Assembly (NCBI GenBank): GCA_038961845.1 | Contig: CP152408.1 | Location: 4,650,001 to 4,714,000 of the forward strand | Origin: Xylophilus sp. GW821-FHT01B05 | GTDB lineage: Bacteria > Pseudomonadota > Gammaproteobacteria > Burkholderiales > Burkholderiaceae_C | Direction: 5' to 3' | DNA: 64,000 nucleotides | In this document: positions 50,801-60,614 of the stretch, piece after piece | Layout of the letters: each line of letters starts with the position of its first letter | Numbering within the stretch: the stretch's first letter is position 1 | Notes under the pieces: generated by a model | Told to the model about the DNA's origin: nothing | Databases searched by the model: none | What the model saw: only the letters and a program-made list of their open reading frames with translations | Made by a program: the position numbers and the translations under genes

Positions 50801-53206
50801 ATGCCTTCTTCCTCCAAATCGACGGATACCCCCAAGGACCGCAAGCTCGTTTCACTGCGTCCGGCGGGCGGGCTGACCTGGGTGCTGCGCGCGCTGCTGG
50901 CCCTCGCGGGGCTGGCCGTGGCCGGGGCCGTGGCGCTGCTGCTGGTGATCGCGGTCGCGCTGGCCGTGGCCTATCCCAACCTGCCGGATATCTCTGACCT
51001 GGCGGACTACCGGCCCAAGCTGCCGCTGCGCGTGTTCTCTACCGAAGGCGCGCTGCTGGGTGAGTTCGGTGAAGAGCGCCGCAACCTGACGCCGGTGGGC
51101 GACATCCCCAAAGCCATGAAGGATGCGGTGCTGGCCGCCGAAGACAGCAGCTTCTACAGCCACGGCGGCGTGGACTACAAGGGCATGGTGCGCGCCGCGC
51201 TGGCCAACCTGAACCGCGCCAAGAGCCAGGGGGCGTCGACCATCACCATGCAGGTGGCGCGCAATGTCTACCTGTCGTCCGAGAAGACCTTCACCCGCAA
51301 GATCTACGAGATTCTGCTGACCTTCAAGCTCGAGCACCTGCTCTCGAAGGACCAGATCCTGGAGATCTACATGAACCAGATCTACCTGGGCAACCGGGCC
51401 TACGGCTTTGCCGCGGCGTCCGAGGCCTACTTTGGCAAGCCGCTGAAGAACATCACCATTGCCGAAGCCGCCATGCTGGCCGGCCTGCCCAAGGCCCCCA
51501 CCGCCAACAACCCGGTCAACAACCCGCGCCGGGCCCGTGCGCGCCAGCTCTACATCATCGACCGGATGGAAGAAACCGGCTTCATCACGCGCGTGGAAGC
51601 CGACGCCGCCCGCAAGGAAGAGCTGAAGATCCGCAGCGGCCCCGACGCCGGCCGGGTGCATGCCGAGTACATCGCCGAGATGGTGCGCCAGCTGATCTTT
51701 ACCCAGTACGGCAACGACGCCTACACACGCGGCCTGAATGTCTACACCACCGTCAGCGCGGGCGACCAGGATGCGGCCTATCGCTCGCTGCGCAAGGGCC
51801 TGATGGACTACGAGCGGCGCCAGATCTACCGCGGCCCGGAAGAGTTCGTGGACCTGCCGCGCGACCCCAAGGAGCTGGAAGAAGCCGTGGGCGACGCGCT
51901 GAGCGACCACCCCGACAACGGCGACGTGCTGGCCGCCGTGGTGCTGTCGGCTGACCCGAAGAAGATCGTTGCCCTGCGGCCCAACGGCGACCACATCGAG
52001 ATCACCGGCGAGGGCCTGCGCCCGGCGCAGTCGGGCCTGAGCCCCAAGGCCGCGCCCAATATCCGCCTGCGCCCCGGCGCGGTGATCCGCGTGGTGAAGA
52101 CGCCCAAGGACAGCTGGGAGATCACCCAGATCCCCGAGGTGGAAGGTGCCTTCATTGCGCTCGACCCGCGCAATGGCGCCGTGCGCGCGCTGGTGGGTGG
52201 CTTCGACTTCGGCAAGAACAAGTTCAACCACGTGACCCAGGCCTGGCGCCAGCCGGGCTCCAGCTTCAAGCCCTTCATCTATTCGGCCGCGCTGGAGAAG
52301 GGCTTCACCCCGGCCACCGTGATCAATGACGGCCCGCTGTTCTTCGACGCCGGCACCACCGGCGGCCAGCCCTGGGAGCCAAAGAACTACGGCGGCGGCT
52401 TCGACGGCCCGATGTCCATGCGCCGCGCGCTGGAGAAATCCAAGAACATGGTGTCCATCCGTATCCTGCAATCGATCGGCACCAAGTACGCGCAGGACTG
52501 GATCACGCGCTTTGGCTTCGACGCCGACAAGCACCCGGCCTACCTGCCGATGGCGCTGGGCGCGGGCTCGGTCACGCCGATGCAGATGGCCTCGGCCTAT
52601 GCCGTTTTTGCCAACGGCGGCCACCGCGTCAATCCCTGGCTGATCGCCAAGGTCACCGACCAGAAGGGCCGTGTACTGCTGGAGACCACGCCGCCGGTGC
52701 TCGACCGGACGAACCAGACCATAGACCCGCGCAACGCCTACATCATGGACAGCCTGCTGCAGAGCGTGGCGCGCTCGGGCACCGCGGCACGCGCCCAGCA
52801 GATGCTCAAGCGCCCCGACATCTACGGCAAGACCGGCACCACCAACGACTCGATGGACGCCTGGTTCGCCGGCTTCCAGCCGACGCTCGCGGCCATCACC
52901 TGGATCGGCTACGACACGCCGCGCAGCCTGGGCGACCGCGAAACCGGCGGCGGCCTGAGCCTGCCGGTGTGGGTCAGCTTCATGGACTACGCGCTCAAGG
53001 GCGTGCCGGTGGCCGAGATCACCGCGCCCTCGGGCGTGGTGAACGTGGGTGGCGAGTGGTTCTACGAGGAATACGCGCGCAATGGCGGCATTCCAAGCCT
53101 GGGCGCCGACACGACGGCCGGCGCCGCCGGGGCGGATGTGGGCGCACAGCAAGCCCCCCCGGCAGCCGAAGAGCGCAACCGCATCCTCGATCTGTTCAAG
53201 AACTGA
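50801..53206 (+). CDS. mrcA: Penicillin-binding protein 1A
   Basis: 801 residues. Short cytoplasmic tail, transmembrane helix (about 27-58), GT51 glycosyltransferase domain with catalytic Glu114 (AAEDSSFYSHGG) and GASTITMQVARN, an OB-like insert, and a transpeptidase domain with Ser487 (PGSSFKPF), SKNMVS and KTGTT at 677-681. It polymerises and cross-links peptidoglycan on the periplasmic side. Divergent to the pilus genes; it ends two bases before the convergent cyaY stop. Confidence 0.98.
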   Translation: MPSSSKSTDTPKDRKLVSLRPAGGLTWVLRALLALAGLAVAGAVALLLVIAVALAVAYPNLPDISDLADYRPKLPLRVFSTEGALLGEFGEERRNLTPVGDIPKAMKDAVLAAEDSSFYSHGGVDYKGMVRAALANLNRAKSQGASTITMQVARNVYLSSEKTFTRKIYEILLTFKLEHLLSKDQILEIYMNQIYLGNRAYGFAAASEAYFGKPLKNITIAEAAMLAGLPKAPTANNPVNNPRRARARQLYIIDRMEETGFITRVEADAARKEELKIRSGPDAGRVHAEYIAEMVRQLIFTQYGNDAYTRGLNVYTTVSAGDQDAAYRSLRKGLMDYERRQIYRGPEEFVDLPRDPKELEEAVGDALSDHPDNGDVLAAVVLSADPKKIVALRPNGDHIEITGEGLRPAQSGLSPKAAPNIRLRPGAVIRVVKTPKDSWEITQIPEVEGAFIALDPRNGAVRALVGGFDFGKNKFNHVTQAWRQPGSSFKPFIYSAALEKGFTPATVINDGPLFFDAGTTGGQPWEPKNYGGGFDGPMSMRRALEKSKNMVSIRILQSIGTKYAQDWITRFGFDADKHPAYLPMALGAGSVTPMQMASAYAVFANGGHRVNPWLIAKVTDQKGRVLLETTPPVLDRTNQTIDPRNAYIMDSLLQSVARSGTAARAQQMLKRPDIYGKTGTTNDSMDAWFAGFQPTLAAITWIGYDTPRSLGDRETGGGLSLPVWVSFMDYALKGVPVAEITAPSGVVNVGGEWFYEEYARNGGIPSLGADTTAGAAGADVGAQQAPPAAEERNRILDLFKN

Positions 53207-53208
53207 AC

Positions 53209-53538
53209 TCAGCCCGCGAAGGACAGGGACAGGCCCGACTGGGCGCTGGTTTCGCGGGTGAGGATGGCGCGCAGTTCGCCCTGGCCCTTGGTGTCTTGCC
53301 AGGCGCTGCCGTCCCACTTGAAGTGGTAGCCGCCGGAGCGCGCGGCCAGCCACAGCTCATGCAGCGGTTTTTGCATGTTCAGCACGATCTGGCTGCGATT
53401 GGGGAAGGTCAGGGTCACCATGCCGCCCACGCGCTGGCTGTCGAGGTCCGCATCGGTCTCGTCGTTGATGCGGTCACAGCTTTCCTCCACGCTCTGGAGC
53501 AGTTGCTCGGCAAGGTCGAGGAATTCGAGGTCGGTCAT
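53209..53538 (-). CDS. cyaY: Iron-sulfur cluster assembly protein CyaY (frataxin)
   Basis: 109 residues. Frataxin fold with an acidic first helix ([22 protein letters not shown], also DETDADLD), [17 protein letters not shown] and the conserved [17 protein letters not shown]. It is an iron donor/regulator of the ISC system. Its start codon is 11 bases from the divergent lptM start, so the two promoters must lie within each other's coding region. Confidence 0.95.
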   Translation of the reverse strand: MTDLEFLDLAEQLLQSVEESCDRINDETDADLDSQRVGGMVTLTFPNRSQIVLNMQKPLHELWLAARSGGYHFKWDGSAWQDTKGQGELRAILTRETSAQSGLSLSFAG

Positions 53539-53543
53539 ACAAT
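53538..53543 (+). promoter_or_regulatory. Candidate -10 element for a leaderless lptM transcript
   Basis: TACAAT ends six bases before the lptM ATG, which would place the transcript start at or next to the A of the start codon. No strong -35 is visible at 16-18 bases upstream (GGTCGA). Position is dictated by the 11-base gap to cyaY. Confidence 0.35.
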
Positions 53544-53549
53544 TTGCGG

Positions 53550-53843
53550 ATGTTGAAAGTCCCCGGAATTCTAGTGAGAGCCTTTGTCCTTGCAGGCAGC
53601 GCGGCGGTATTGGCCGCCTGCGGGCAGAAAGGGCCGCTGATGCTTCCGACCGGGCCGCTGGCTGCGGGGCGTGCCACCTTGCCGCAAACCGTCAAACGCC
53701 AGGTGTTCGGCGCGCCCGACAAAGCCGCACCAGCCGCCGCCGGCGCGACGACCGACAGCAGCTCTACCACGGAGCCCAGCGCTCCGCCGCCGGAGCAGGA
53801 TCTGGTGCCGTCGATGTCCTTCCCTGCCATAACCACCCCATGA
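53550..53843 (+). CDS. lptM: LPS translocon maturation chaperone LptM (YifL-like lipoprotein)
   Basis: 97 residues. Lipoprotein signal with Cys24 ([11 protein letters not shown]); the CGQKGPL(M/Y)LP mark is shared by YifL/LptM proteins, whose N-terminus mimics LPS binding to LptD. The rest is a low-complexity Ala/Pro/Ser tail. The ATG at 53550 is chosen over TTG at 53544. No ribosome binding site precedes it, consistent with leaderless translation. It overlaps lysA (ATGA), as in many proteobacteria. Confidence 0.88.
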   Translation: MLKVPGILVRAFVLAGSAAVLAACGQKGPLMLPTGPLAAGRATLPQTVKRQVFGAPDKAAPAAAGATTDSSSTTEPSAPPPEQDLVPSMSFPAITTP

Positions 53844-55129
53844 CCGCTTCTTCCGTACTGCCCGGGCAGCCCCACGTTGCCCGCCGCGGTGGCGCGCTTT
53901 TCATCGAGGACGTGCGCCTGTCCGACCTGGCCGCGCGCCACGGCACGCCGCTGTTCGTCTACTCCAAGGCCGCCATGCTGGCAGCGCTGGCCGCCTACCA
54001 GCGCGGCTTTGCCGGGCGCCGGGCGCAGATCTGCTATGCGATGAAGGCCAACTCCTCGCTGGCGGTGCTGCAGGTGTTTGCGCAGGCCGGCTGCGGCTTT
54101 GACATCGTCTCTGCCGGCGAGCTGCGGCGCGCGCTGGCCGTGGGCGCCGATCCGGCCAAGATCATCTTCTCGGGCGTGGGCAAGACCCGCGCCGAGATGC
54201 GCGAGGCGCTGGCCGCCGGCATTGGCTGCTTCAACGTCGAAAGCACGGCCGAGCTGGAGGTGCTGCACACCGTGGCGACCGAACTCGGCACGCAGGCGCC
54301 GGTCAGCATCCGCGTGAACCCGAACGTCGATCCGCAAACGCACCCCTACATTTCCACCGGCCTGAAGGGCAACAAGTTTGGCGTGGCCCATGAGGACACG
54401 GTTGCCACCTACCTGCGCGCCGCCGCGCTGTCGGGCTTGCGCGTGGTGGGCATCGACTGCCACATCGGCTCGCAAATCACGCAAGAAAGCCCCTATCTGG
54501 ACGCAATGGACCGGGTGCTGGACCTGGTGGAAGCGATTGAAGCCGCGGGCGTGCCGCTGCACCACATCGACTTCGGCGGTGGCCTGGGCATCGACTACCA
54601 GGGCGACACGCCGCCGGCGGCCGACGCGCTGTGGGCGCGGCTGCTGGCCAAGCTGGATGCGCGCGGCTTTGGCGGCCGGCAGCTGATGATCGAGCCTGGC
54701 CGCTCGCTGGTCGGCAATGCCGGCGTCTGCCTGACGGAAGTGCTCTACCTGAAGCCCGGCGAGCAGAAGAACTTCTGCATCATCGACGCCGCCATGAACG
54801 ACCTGCCGCGCCCGGCCATGTACGAGGCCTACCACGCCATCGTGCCGCTGGAACAAGACAGCGGCGCGGCCACCACGGCATCCACCTATGACGTGGTCGG
54901 CCCGATCTGCGAGAGCGGCGACTGGATCGGCCGCGACCGCACGCTGGCGGTGCAGGCCGGCGACCGGTTGGCGGTGCTGTCGGCCGGCGCCTATTGCATG
55001 AGCATGGCCAGCAACTACAACACCCGCGGCCGCGCGGCCGAGGTGCTGGTGGACGGCGCGCAGGCGCATTTGATCCGCGTGCGCGAGACCGCCGAAGACA
55101 GTTTTGCGCACGAGCGCCTGATGGCCTAA
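53840..55129 (+). CDS. lysA: Diaminopimelate decarboxylase
   Basis: 429 residues. Fold type III PLP enzyme: PLP lysine Lys69 (CYAMKANSS), GCGFDIVSAGEL, CHIGSQI, HIDFGGGLGI, EPGRSLVGNAG, and the active-site GPICESGDW. It converts meso-diaminopimelate to lysine. The ATG overlaps the lptM stop. Its transcript runs into a large dyad at 55141-55216. Confidence 0.97.
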   Translation: MTASSVLPGQPHVARRGGALFIEDVRLSDLAARHGTPLFVYSKAAMLAALAAYQRGFAGRRAQICYAMKANSSLAVLQVFAQAGCGFDIVSAGELRRALAVGADPAKIIFSGVGKTRAEMREALAAGIGCFNVESTAELEVLHTVATELGTQAPVSIRVNPNVDPQTHPYISTGLKGNKFGVAHEDTVATYLRAAALSGLRVVGIDCHIGSQITQESPYLDAMDRVLDLVEAIEAAGVPLHHIDFGGGLGIDYQGDTPPAADALWARLLAKLDARGFGGRQLMIEPGRSLVGNAGVCLTEVLYLKPGEQKNFCIIDAAMNDLPRPAMYEAYHAIVPLEQDSGAATTASTYDVVGPICESGDWIGRDRTLAVQAGDRLAVLSAGAYCMSMASNYNTRGRAAEVLVDGAQAHLIRVRETAEDSFAHERLMA

Positions 55130-55140
55130 ATAAAAACAAT

Positions 55141-55216
55141 AGCAGCTACCCGACGTACTGTCTGCATTTCAGGCATAAAACCACCTGAAATGCAGGAAAT
55201 ACGCGGGCTAGCAGCT
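55141..55216. repeat. R1-related large dyad, likely bidirectional terminator (copy F)
   Basis: A perfect 12-bp inner stem, CTGCATTTCAGG (55162-55173) with CCTGAAATGCAG (55184-55195), is flanked by outer arms AGCAGCTACCCG (from 55141) and CGGGCTAGCAGCT (to 55216) that are largely complementary. The outer part carries the GGGCTAG and AGCTATC marks of R1. It fills the gap between the convergent lysA and msrQ genes, and the TAG stop of msrQ is formed by its end. A run of T (55220-55225) follows on the plus strand. Confidence 0.7.
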
Positions 55217-55844
55217 ATCTTTTTTGAAGAGCCGGCGGCGGCACCCAGCGGCGGCGCAGCGCCCGCAGCACACGCCAGCCCAGCAGCAGGCCGATGATGG
55301 CGGCGTAGACAAACACCTCGGCAAAATTGTTCTTGCCCGCGCGCATCCAGAAGAAATGCAGCAGGCCCAGGCCGGCGATCAGGTACACCAGCCGGTGCAG
55401 CCACTGCCAACGCTTGGCGCCCATCCACTTGATGGCGCGGTTGAACGAGGTCGCGGCCAGCGGCGTCAGCAGCACGAAGGCGGCGAAGCCCACCAGGATG
55501 AAGGGCCGCTTGGCGATGTCCTTGGCGATCTCCGGCACATCCAGGTCCATGTCGAACACGCCGTAGCACAGCAGGTGCAGCACCACGTAGAAGTAAACGA
55601 ACAGGCCCAGCATGCGCCGATAGCGCGCGAGTGCGGTCCAACCGCTCATCACGCGCAGCGGGGTGACCGCCAGCACGATGCACAGAAAGCGCAGCGTCCA
55701 GTCGCCGGCCGAGCGGATCAAAGCCTCGGCCGGGTTGGCGCCCAGCTTGTCGGTGAAGACGCCGTAGCACAGCCATGCAAAAGGCAGCAGGCACAGCAGG
55801 AAGACGACCGGCTTGGTGGCCGGGTGAAGCAAAAGCTTCTGCAT
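55215..55844 (-). CDS. msrQ: MsrQ, heme-binding membrane subunit of the periplasmic methionine sulfoxide reductase
   Basis: 209 residues with six membrane helices. Ferric-reductase-like fold; histidines at FVYFYVVLHLLCYGVF, WQWLHRLVYLIAGLGLLHFFW probably bind heme. It passes electrons from the inner membrane to MsrP. The last codons and stop come from the adjacent R1-type dyad. It lies 19 bases after msrP. Confidence 0.94.
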   Translation of the reverse strand: MQKLLLHPATKPVVFLLCLLPFAWLCYGVFTDKLGANPAEALIRSAGDWTLRFLCIVLAVTPLRVMSGWTALARYRRMLGLFVYFYVVLHLLCYGVFDMDLDVPEIAKDIAKRPFILVGFAAFVLLTPLAATSFNRAIKWMGAKRWQWLHRLVYLIAGLGLLHFFWMRAGKNNFAEVFVYAAIIGLLLGWRVLRALRRRWVPPPALQKR

Positions 55845-55863
55845 GGAAAGGCCGGGCCCGGCT

Positions 55864-56862
<999 letters not shown>

Positions 56863-56957
56863 GGCGTACCTCGTCGTCGAATTGGGCTGTTCACACAGGC
56901 TGTGTGCTGATGGGATTACGCATGCAGCACCGGCCTGGTTTCAGAATCCCCGGAGAG

Positions 56958-58301
56958 CTACAAGGTTCCGTAGCTGTGCAGCCCGCTCAGGAACATGTTC
57001 ACGCCCAGGAAGGCGAAGGTGGTCACCGCCAGCCCGACCAGCGCCCACCAGGCCGAGATGGCGCCGCGCAGGCCCTTCATCAGGCGCATGTGCAGCCAGG
57101 CCGCGTAGTTGAGCCAGACGATCAGCGCCCAGGTCTCTTTCGGGTCCCAGCTCCAGTAGCCGCCCCAGGCCTCGGCCGCCCACAGCGCGCCCAGCACGGT
57201 GGCAATGGTGAAGAAGGCAAAGCCGACGGCGATGGCCTTGTACATCACGTCTTCCAGCACCGGCAGCGGCGGCAGCTTGCTGGCGATGCGCTGGCGGCCA
57301 AACAGGATGCCGGCCACGATCAGCGCCGAGATGCCGAAGTACACCGCCCAATAGCTGCCACCGGCCTCGGTCACGGTCTTGCGGAACACGATGGGCTCAA
57401 AACACAGCACCACGCCCAGTGCCCACAGCGGCGTGAGCTTGTACCAGCGGGTTTCACCGGCCTGCTGCTTGATCAGATAGGCAAAGGCCACCATGGCCGA
57501 CAAGGCAAAGGTGCCGTAGCCGATGAAGTTGGCTGGCACGTGCAGCTTCATCCACCAGCTTTTCAGCGCGGGCACCAGCGGCTGGATCTCGTGCGCCTCG
57601 CGCACCACCGTGTACCACAGCAAAAAGCCCACCGCCGCGCTGACCACCAGCAGCACAAAGCCGCCGAGCGCACGGGTGCGGTACTGGTCTTCGTAGTACA
57701 GATAGAAGGTGGTGGTGAGCCAGCAGAACAGCACGAACACCTCGTACAGGTTGCTGACCGGGATGTGGCCGATGTCGCTGCCGATCAGGTAGCTTTCGTA
57801 CCAGCGCACCATGGTGCCCACCAGCGCCATGGTCACCGCCACCCAGGCGATGCGCGAGCCCAGCAGCGACATGGCCGTGCCCTCGCCGCGCGAGAACATG
57901 CCGATCCAGTAGAAGATGGTGCTCATGAAGAACAGCACGCTCATCCACAGGATGGCCGACTGGCTCGACAAGAAGTACTTGAGCCAGAACACGTTCTCGG
58001 CGCGCCCCAGGTCGCTTTGGTAGGAGACGATGCCCAACAGGGCCAGCGCCGCCACCACCAGCATCAGCAGGCGCAGCGGCCGCCAGAACCAGCCGAGCCA
58101 GATCGCCGCCGGCATGGTGCCCAGCAGGATGCCTTTCTCGTAGACATCCATGAAGGCGCCGTAGCGCATGAAGGCGAACAGGCCGCCGGCCACGACCAGC
58201 GCGGCAAAGCCCCAGTCAAGCCAATTGCGCCGCGCGAGGAAGCCCTCGTTCAGCGTCACCGTGCGGGGAGCGTCATTGCGGGGAGCGGTGGCGGTATTCA
58301 T
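56958..58301 (-). CDS. ccsB: Cytochrome c biogenesis protein CcsB (CcsA family, System II)
   Basis: 447 residues, about ten helices. The heme-handling WWD motif starts at Trp379 (WGGYWSWDPKETWALIVW), with flanking histidines. With ResB it exports heme and attaches it to apocytochromes c in the periplasm. It is 35 bases after resB. The 95-base gap to msrP (56863-56957) holds only a small CACAC/GTGTG dyad. Confidence 0.95.
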   Translation of the reverse strand: MNTATAPRNDAPRTVTLNEGFLARRNWLDWGFAALVVAGGLFAFMRYGAFMDVYEKGILLGTMPAAIWLGWFWRPLRLLMLVVAALALLGIVSYQSDLGRAENVFWLKYFLSSQSAILWMSVLFFMSTIFYWIGMFSRGEGTAMSLLGSRIAWVAVTMALVGTMVRWYESYLIGSDIGHIPVSNLYEVFVLFCWLTTTFYLYYEDQYRTRALGGFVLLVVSAAVGFLLWYTVVREAHEIQPLVPALKSWWMKLHVPANFIGYGTFALSAMVAFAYLIKQQAGETRWYKLTPLWALGVVLCFEPIVFRKTVTEAGGSYWAVYFGISALIVAGILFGRQRIASKLPPLPVLEDVMYKAIAVGFAFFTIATVLGALWAAEAWGGYWSWDPKETWALIVWLNYAAWLHMRLMKGLRGAISAWWALVGLAVTTFAFLGVNMFLSGLHSYGTL

Positions 58302-58336
58302 GGGGGTCTTTTTCTGTTCTTTTCAGCCGCGTGGCA

Positions 58337-60490
58337 CTAGGGCTTACCCGGCTCGGGGCCGAGCAGCTTGTCGCGGAGGTGCGCGAATTCGCGCTCACCG
58401 TCCATTGTCTTGCGATTGGCCGACAAGGCCATGGTGGCGTGGGAATCCAGGCCGCGCGGCGCCAGCCACACCCACAGGCGGCGCTCGCGCACGTAAAGCA
58501 TGGCAAAGATGCCCAGGATGAGCAGGCCGCAGCCCAGGTAGACCACGGTCTTGCCCGGCGCGCGCGCCACCTGGAACACGCTGGCCTGCACCTGCGTGAA
58601 ATCCTTCAACCGGAAGGCCATGGGCTCGGGGTAGAGCTGCACATCCGACAGCGACAGCACCGCCTGCGTCATGAAGCCGCGTGCCTTTTCATCGCCCGGC
58701 AGCGGCGCCAGGCCGGCCTGCTGGCGCGTTTGCTGCATCAGCTCGAACAACACGCCGTTCAGGATGCGCACCAGCACCTCGCCGGCGCGGGCGCGCTCGG
58801 CCTCGGGCACGTTGGCTTCCATGAAGTCCGATATCGCCTGCAGGCCGCCGCGCGGGCCGTCCGGCGCGGCAGTGCCCGCTGCGGGCGGTACGTCACCAGC
58901 GAACAGCGCCAGCGCGCGTGAGGCCGACAGCTCCAGCTGGCTGGCCAGCTCCGGCCGCGCCGGGTCGACCGCCTGCGCGACATAGCGCCGCACCGCCTGC
59001 TCGCGCTGGGCCGGGTCGGCCAGCGCGTGCTGCAGCCGCAGAAAGCCGTCCATGCTGCCCTGGTCGTCTACCGGAATGCGCAGGTAGCGAAACTCATCGG
59101 CGGCCGAAGAGCGCATGCCAAACAGATAGGCCGGCACGCCGTCTCCGGTATCCACCGGCAGCATGTAGTTGTGGAACTCGCGCGCCTGGCCGGCGGCGTC
59201 GCGCAGGCGGTAGGTGATGCTGGGGCCGACGTTGCGCAGCTCTTTCTTGGTCGTGGTCTTGTTGGCCGCGCCCAGGCGCTCGTCTATCGCATGGCGCAGG
59301 TCCACCTTGCGCACGTCCAGTCCGCTTTCGCCGGGGCGGCCGAAGTTCTCGACATTGATGGTGCGCAGCGCGGTGTATTCCAGCGTGAGCTTCTGGCCGC
59401 CCGCGCCCTGGCTCAGTTCAGAGCTGGCGCCGATCTGGCCCTCGACCTCAAAGGGCTTGACCGGCTGGCGCGCGCCGTGCATCGGCACCGCGTCCAGCAC
59501 CACGCGCGAGCCGCCGTCGTCGAAGCTCGACTGGTAGATCTCCACGCCGCGCCAGCTCGCCGGGTGGTTCACCTCGACTCGCGCCGGGTGCGACTCGCCG
59601 GTGGCCTTGTCGTGGATCACGATCTCGCTGGCAAACAGCTTGGGCATGCCGGTCGAGTAGTAGTCGACGATGAATTTCTTCAGCTCGACCGAGAACGGCA
59701 GGTCTTGCACCACGATGCCGTCCGACTGGTTCAGGATGGCGCTGCTGGATTGCGTGCCCTCGGTCACCAGCAGGTTGCCGCGGAAGGTCGGGTTGTTGGG
59801 CCCCAGCCGGTGCTGGGGCGCCACGTCGGCGATCATGCCGCCACCGTTGTAGGCCGTCTTGCCGTGCAGCAGCATCTGCGCGCGCACCACCAGGTCGCCG
59901 TCCAGCAGGCCGCCAATGCACACCAGCACGATGGCGCTGTGCGCCGCGATGTAGCCCAGCTTGTTGGCCGCACCCGCCTTGGCCGCCACCATCCAGCCGA
60001 TGCCGGCCGAGGTCGGCCGCTCCTGCAGCCGCACCTTCCAGCCGCCGCCAGCCAGCAGTTGGCCGATGCGCTGCGCCGCGACTTCCGGTGTTTCACCCAG
60101 ATCCGATTCGGCACGCAGGCCGAAGGCGCGCAGGCTCTGCTCGCGGATGTTTTCCTTGTAGAGCTTCAGGTCCGCCAGGATCTTGGGCGTGCTGCGCCCT
60201 ATGCACAGCGAGGTGCTCACCACCAAAAACGCCAGGATCAGCAAAAACCACCAGGCGCTGTAGACGCGGTAGAGGCTGGCCGCGCCAAACACCTGGGCCC
60301 AGAACGGCCCGAACTGGTTGACGTAGTTGCCATAGGGCTGCTGCTGCTGCAACACCGTGCCAATGACCGAGGCAATGCAGATCACCGTCAGCAGCGAGAT
60401 CGCAAAGCGCATCGACGACAGCAACTCCACCGCAGCGCGCAGTGCATGCGAGCCGAACCGGACGCGGATACCGTGGGTGGAAACGGACAT
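58337..60490 (-). CDS. resB: Cytochrome c biogenesis protein ResB (Ccs1)
   Basis: 717 residues. Three N-terminal membrane helices (from ELLSSMRFAISLLTVICIAS), a large periplasmic domain with YSTGMPKLFASEI and HPASWRGVEIYQSSF, and a fourth helix near the end (VVYLGCGLLILGIFAMLYV) followed by WVWLAPRG. It is the partner of CcsB in System II. It follows cytochrome c4 after 124 bases holding a terminator-like dyad, so it may be only partly co-transcribed with it. Confidence 0.95.
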   Translation of the reverse strand: MSVSTHGIRVRFGSHALRAAVELLSSMRFAISLLTVICIASVIGTVLQQQQPYGNYVNQFGPFWAQVFGAASLYRVYSAWWFLLILAFLVVSTSLCIGRSTPKILADLKLYKENIREQSLRAFGLRAESDLGETPEVAAQRIGQLLAGGGWKVRLQERPTSAGIGWMVAAKAGAANKLGYIAAHSAIVLVCIGGLLDGDLVVRAQMLLHGKTAYNGGGMIADVAPQHRLGPNNPTFRGNLLVTEGTQSSSAILNQSDGIVVQDLPFSVELKKFIVDYYSTGMPKLFASEIVIHDKATGESHPARVEVNHPASWRGVEIYQSSFDDGGSRVVLDAVPMHGARQPVKPFEVEGQIGASSELSQGAGGQKLTLEYTALRTINVENFGRPGESGLDVRKVDLRHAIDERLGAANKTTTKKELRNVGPSITYRLRDAAGQAREFHNYMLPVDTGDGVPAYLFGMRSSAADEFRYLRIPVDDQGSMDGFLRLQHALADPAQREQAVRRYVAQAVDPARPELASQLELSASRALALFAGDVPPAAGTAAPDGPRGGLQAISDFMEANVPEAERARAGEVLVRILNGVLFELMQQTRQQAGLAPLPGDEKARGFMTQAVLSLSDVQLYPEPMAFRLKDFTQVQASVFQVARAPGKTVVYLGCGLLILGIFAMLYVRERRLWVWLAPRGLDSHATMALSANRKTMDGEREFAHLRDKLLGPEPGKP

Positions 60491-60531
60491 GGAGGCGGTG
60501 TTGGGAGCGAAGCGGAAGGGAGACGAACGAA

Positions 60532-60563
60532 GGGCGGGACCATCATCAGAGATGGACCCGCCC
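60532..60563 (-). terminator. Hairpin between cytochrome c4 and resB
   Basis: Arms GGGCGGG-A-CCATC (60532-60544) and GATGG-A-CCCGCCC (60551-60563) pair except for one A-A mismatch. On the minus strand the stem is followed by TTCGTTCGTC, only weakly T-rich, so partial termination or attenuation is more likely than a full stop. Confidence 0.55.
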
Positions 60564-60614
60564 TTATTTGGATTGTTTGTCGGCGGTTAGTTCAAGCTGC
60601 AGTGCAGCGGGGGC

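Noticed and set aside
50852..53353. Long open frame opposite mrcA
   Set aside because: Composition (His, Arg, Gly and Ala rich) is that of an antisense shadow; PBP1A on the plus strand is fully accounted for.
53474..55111. Long open frame opposite lysA
   Set aside because: It overlaps cyaY, lptM and lysA, all of which are conserved genes; the translation is low-complexity.
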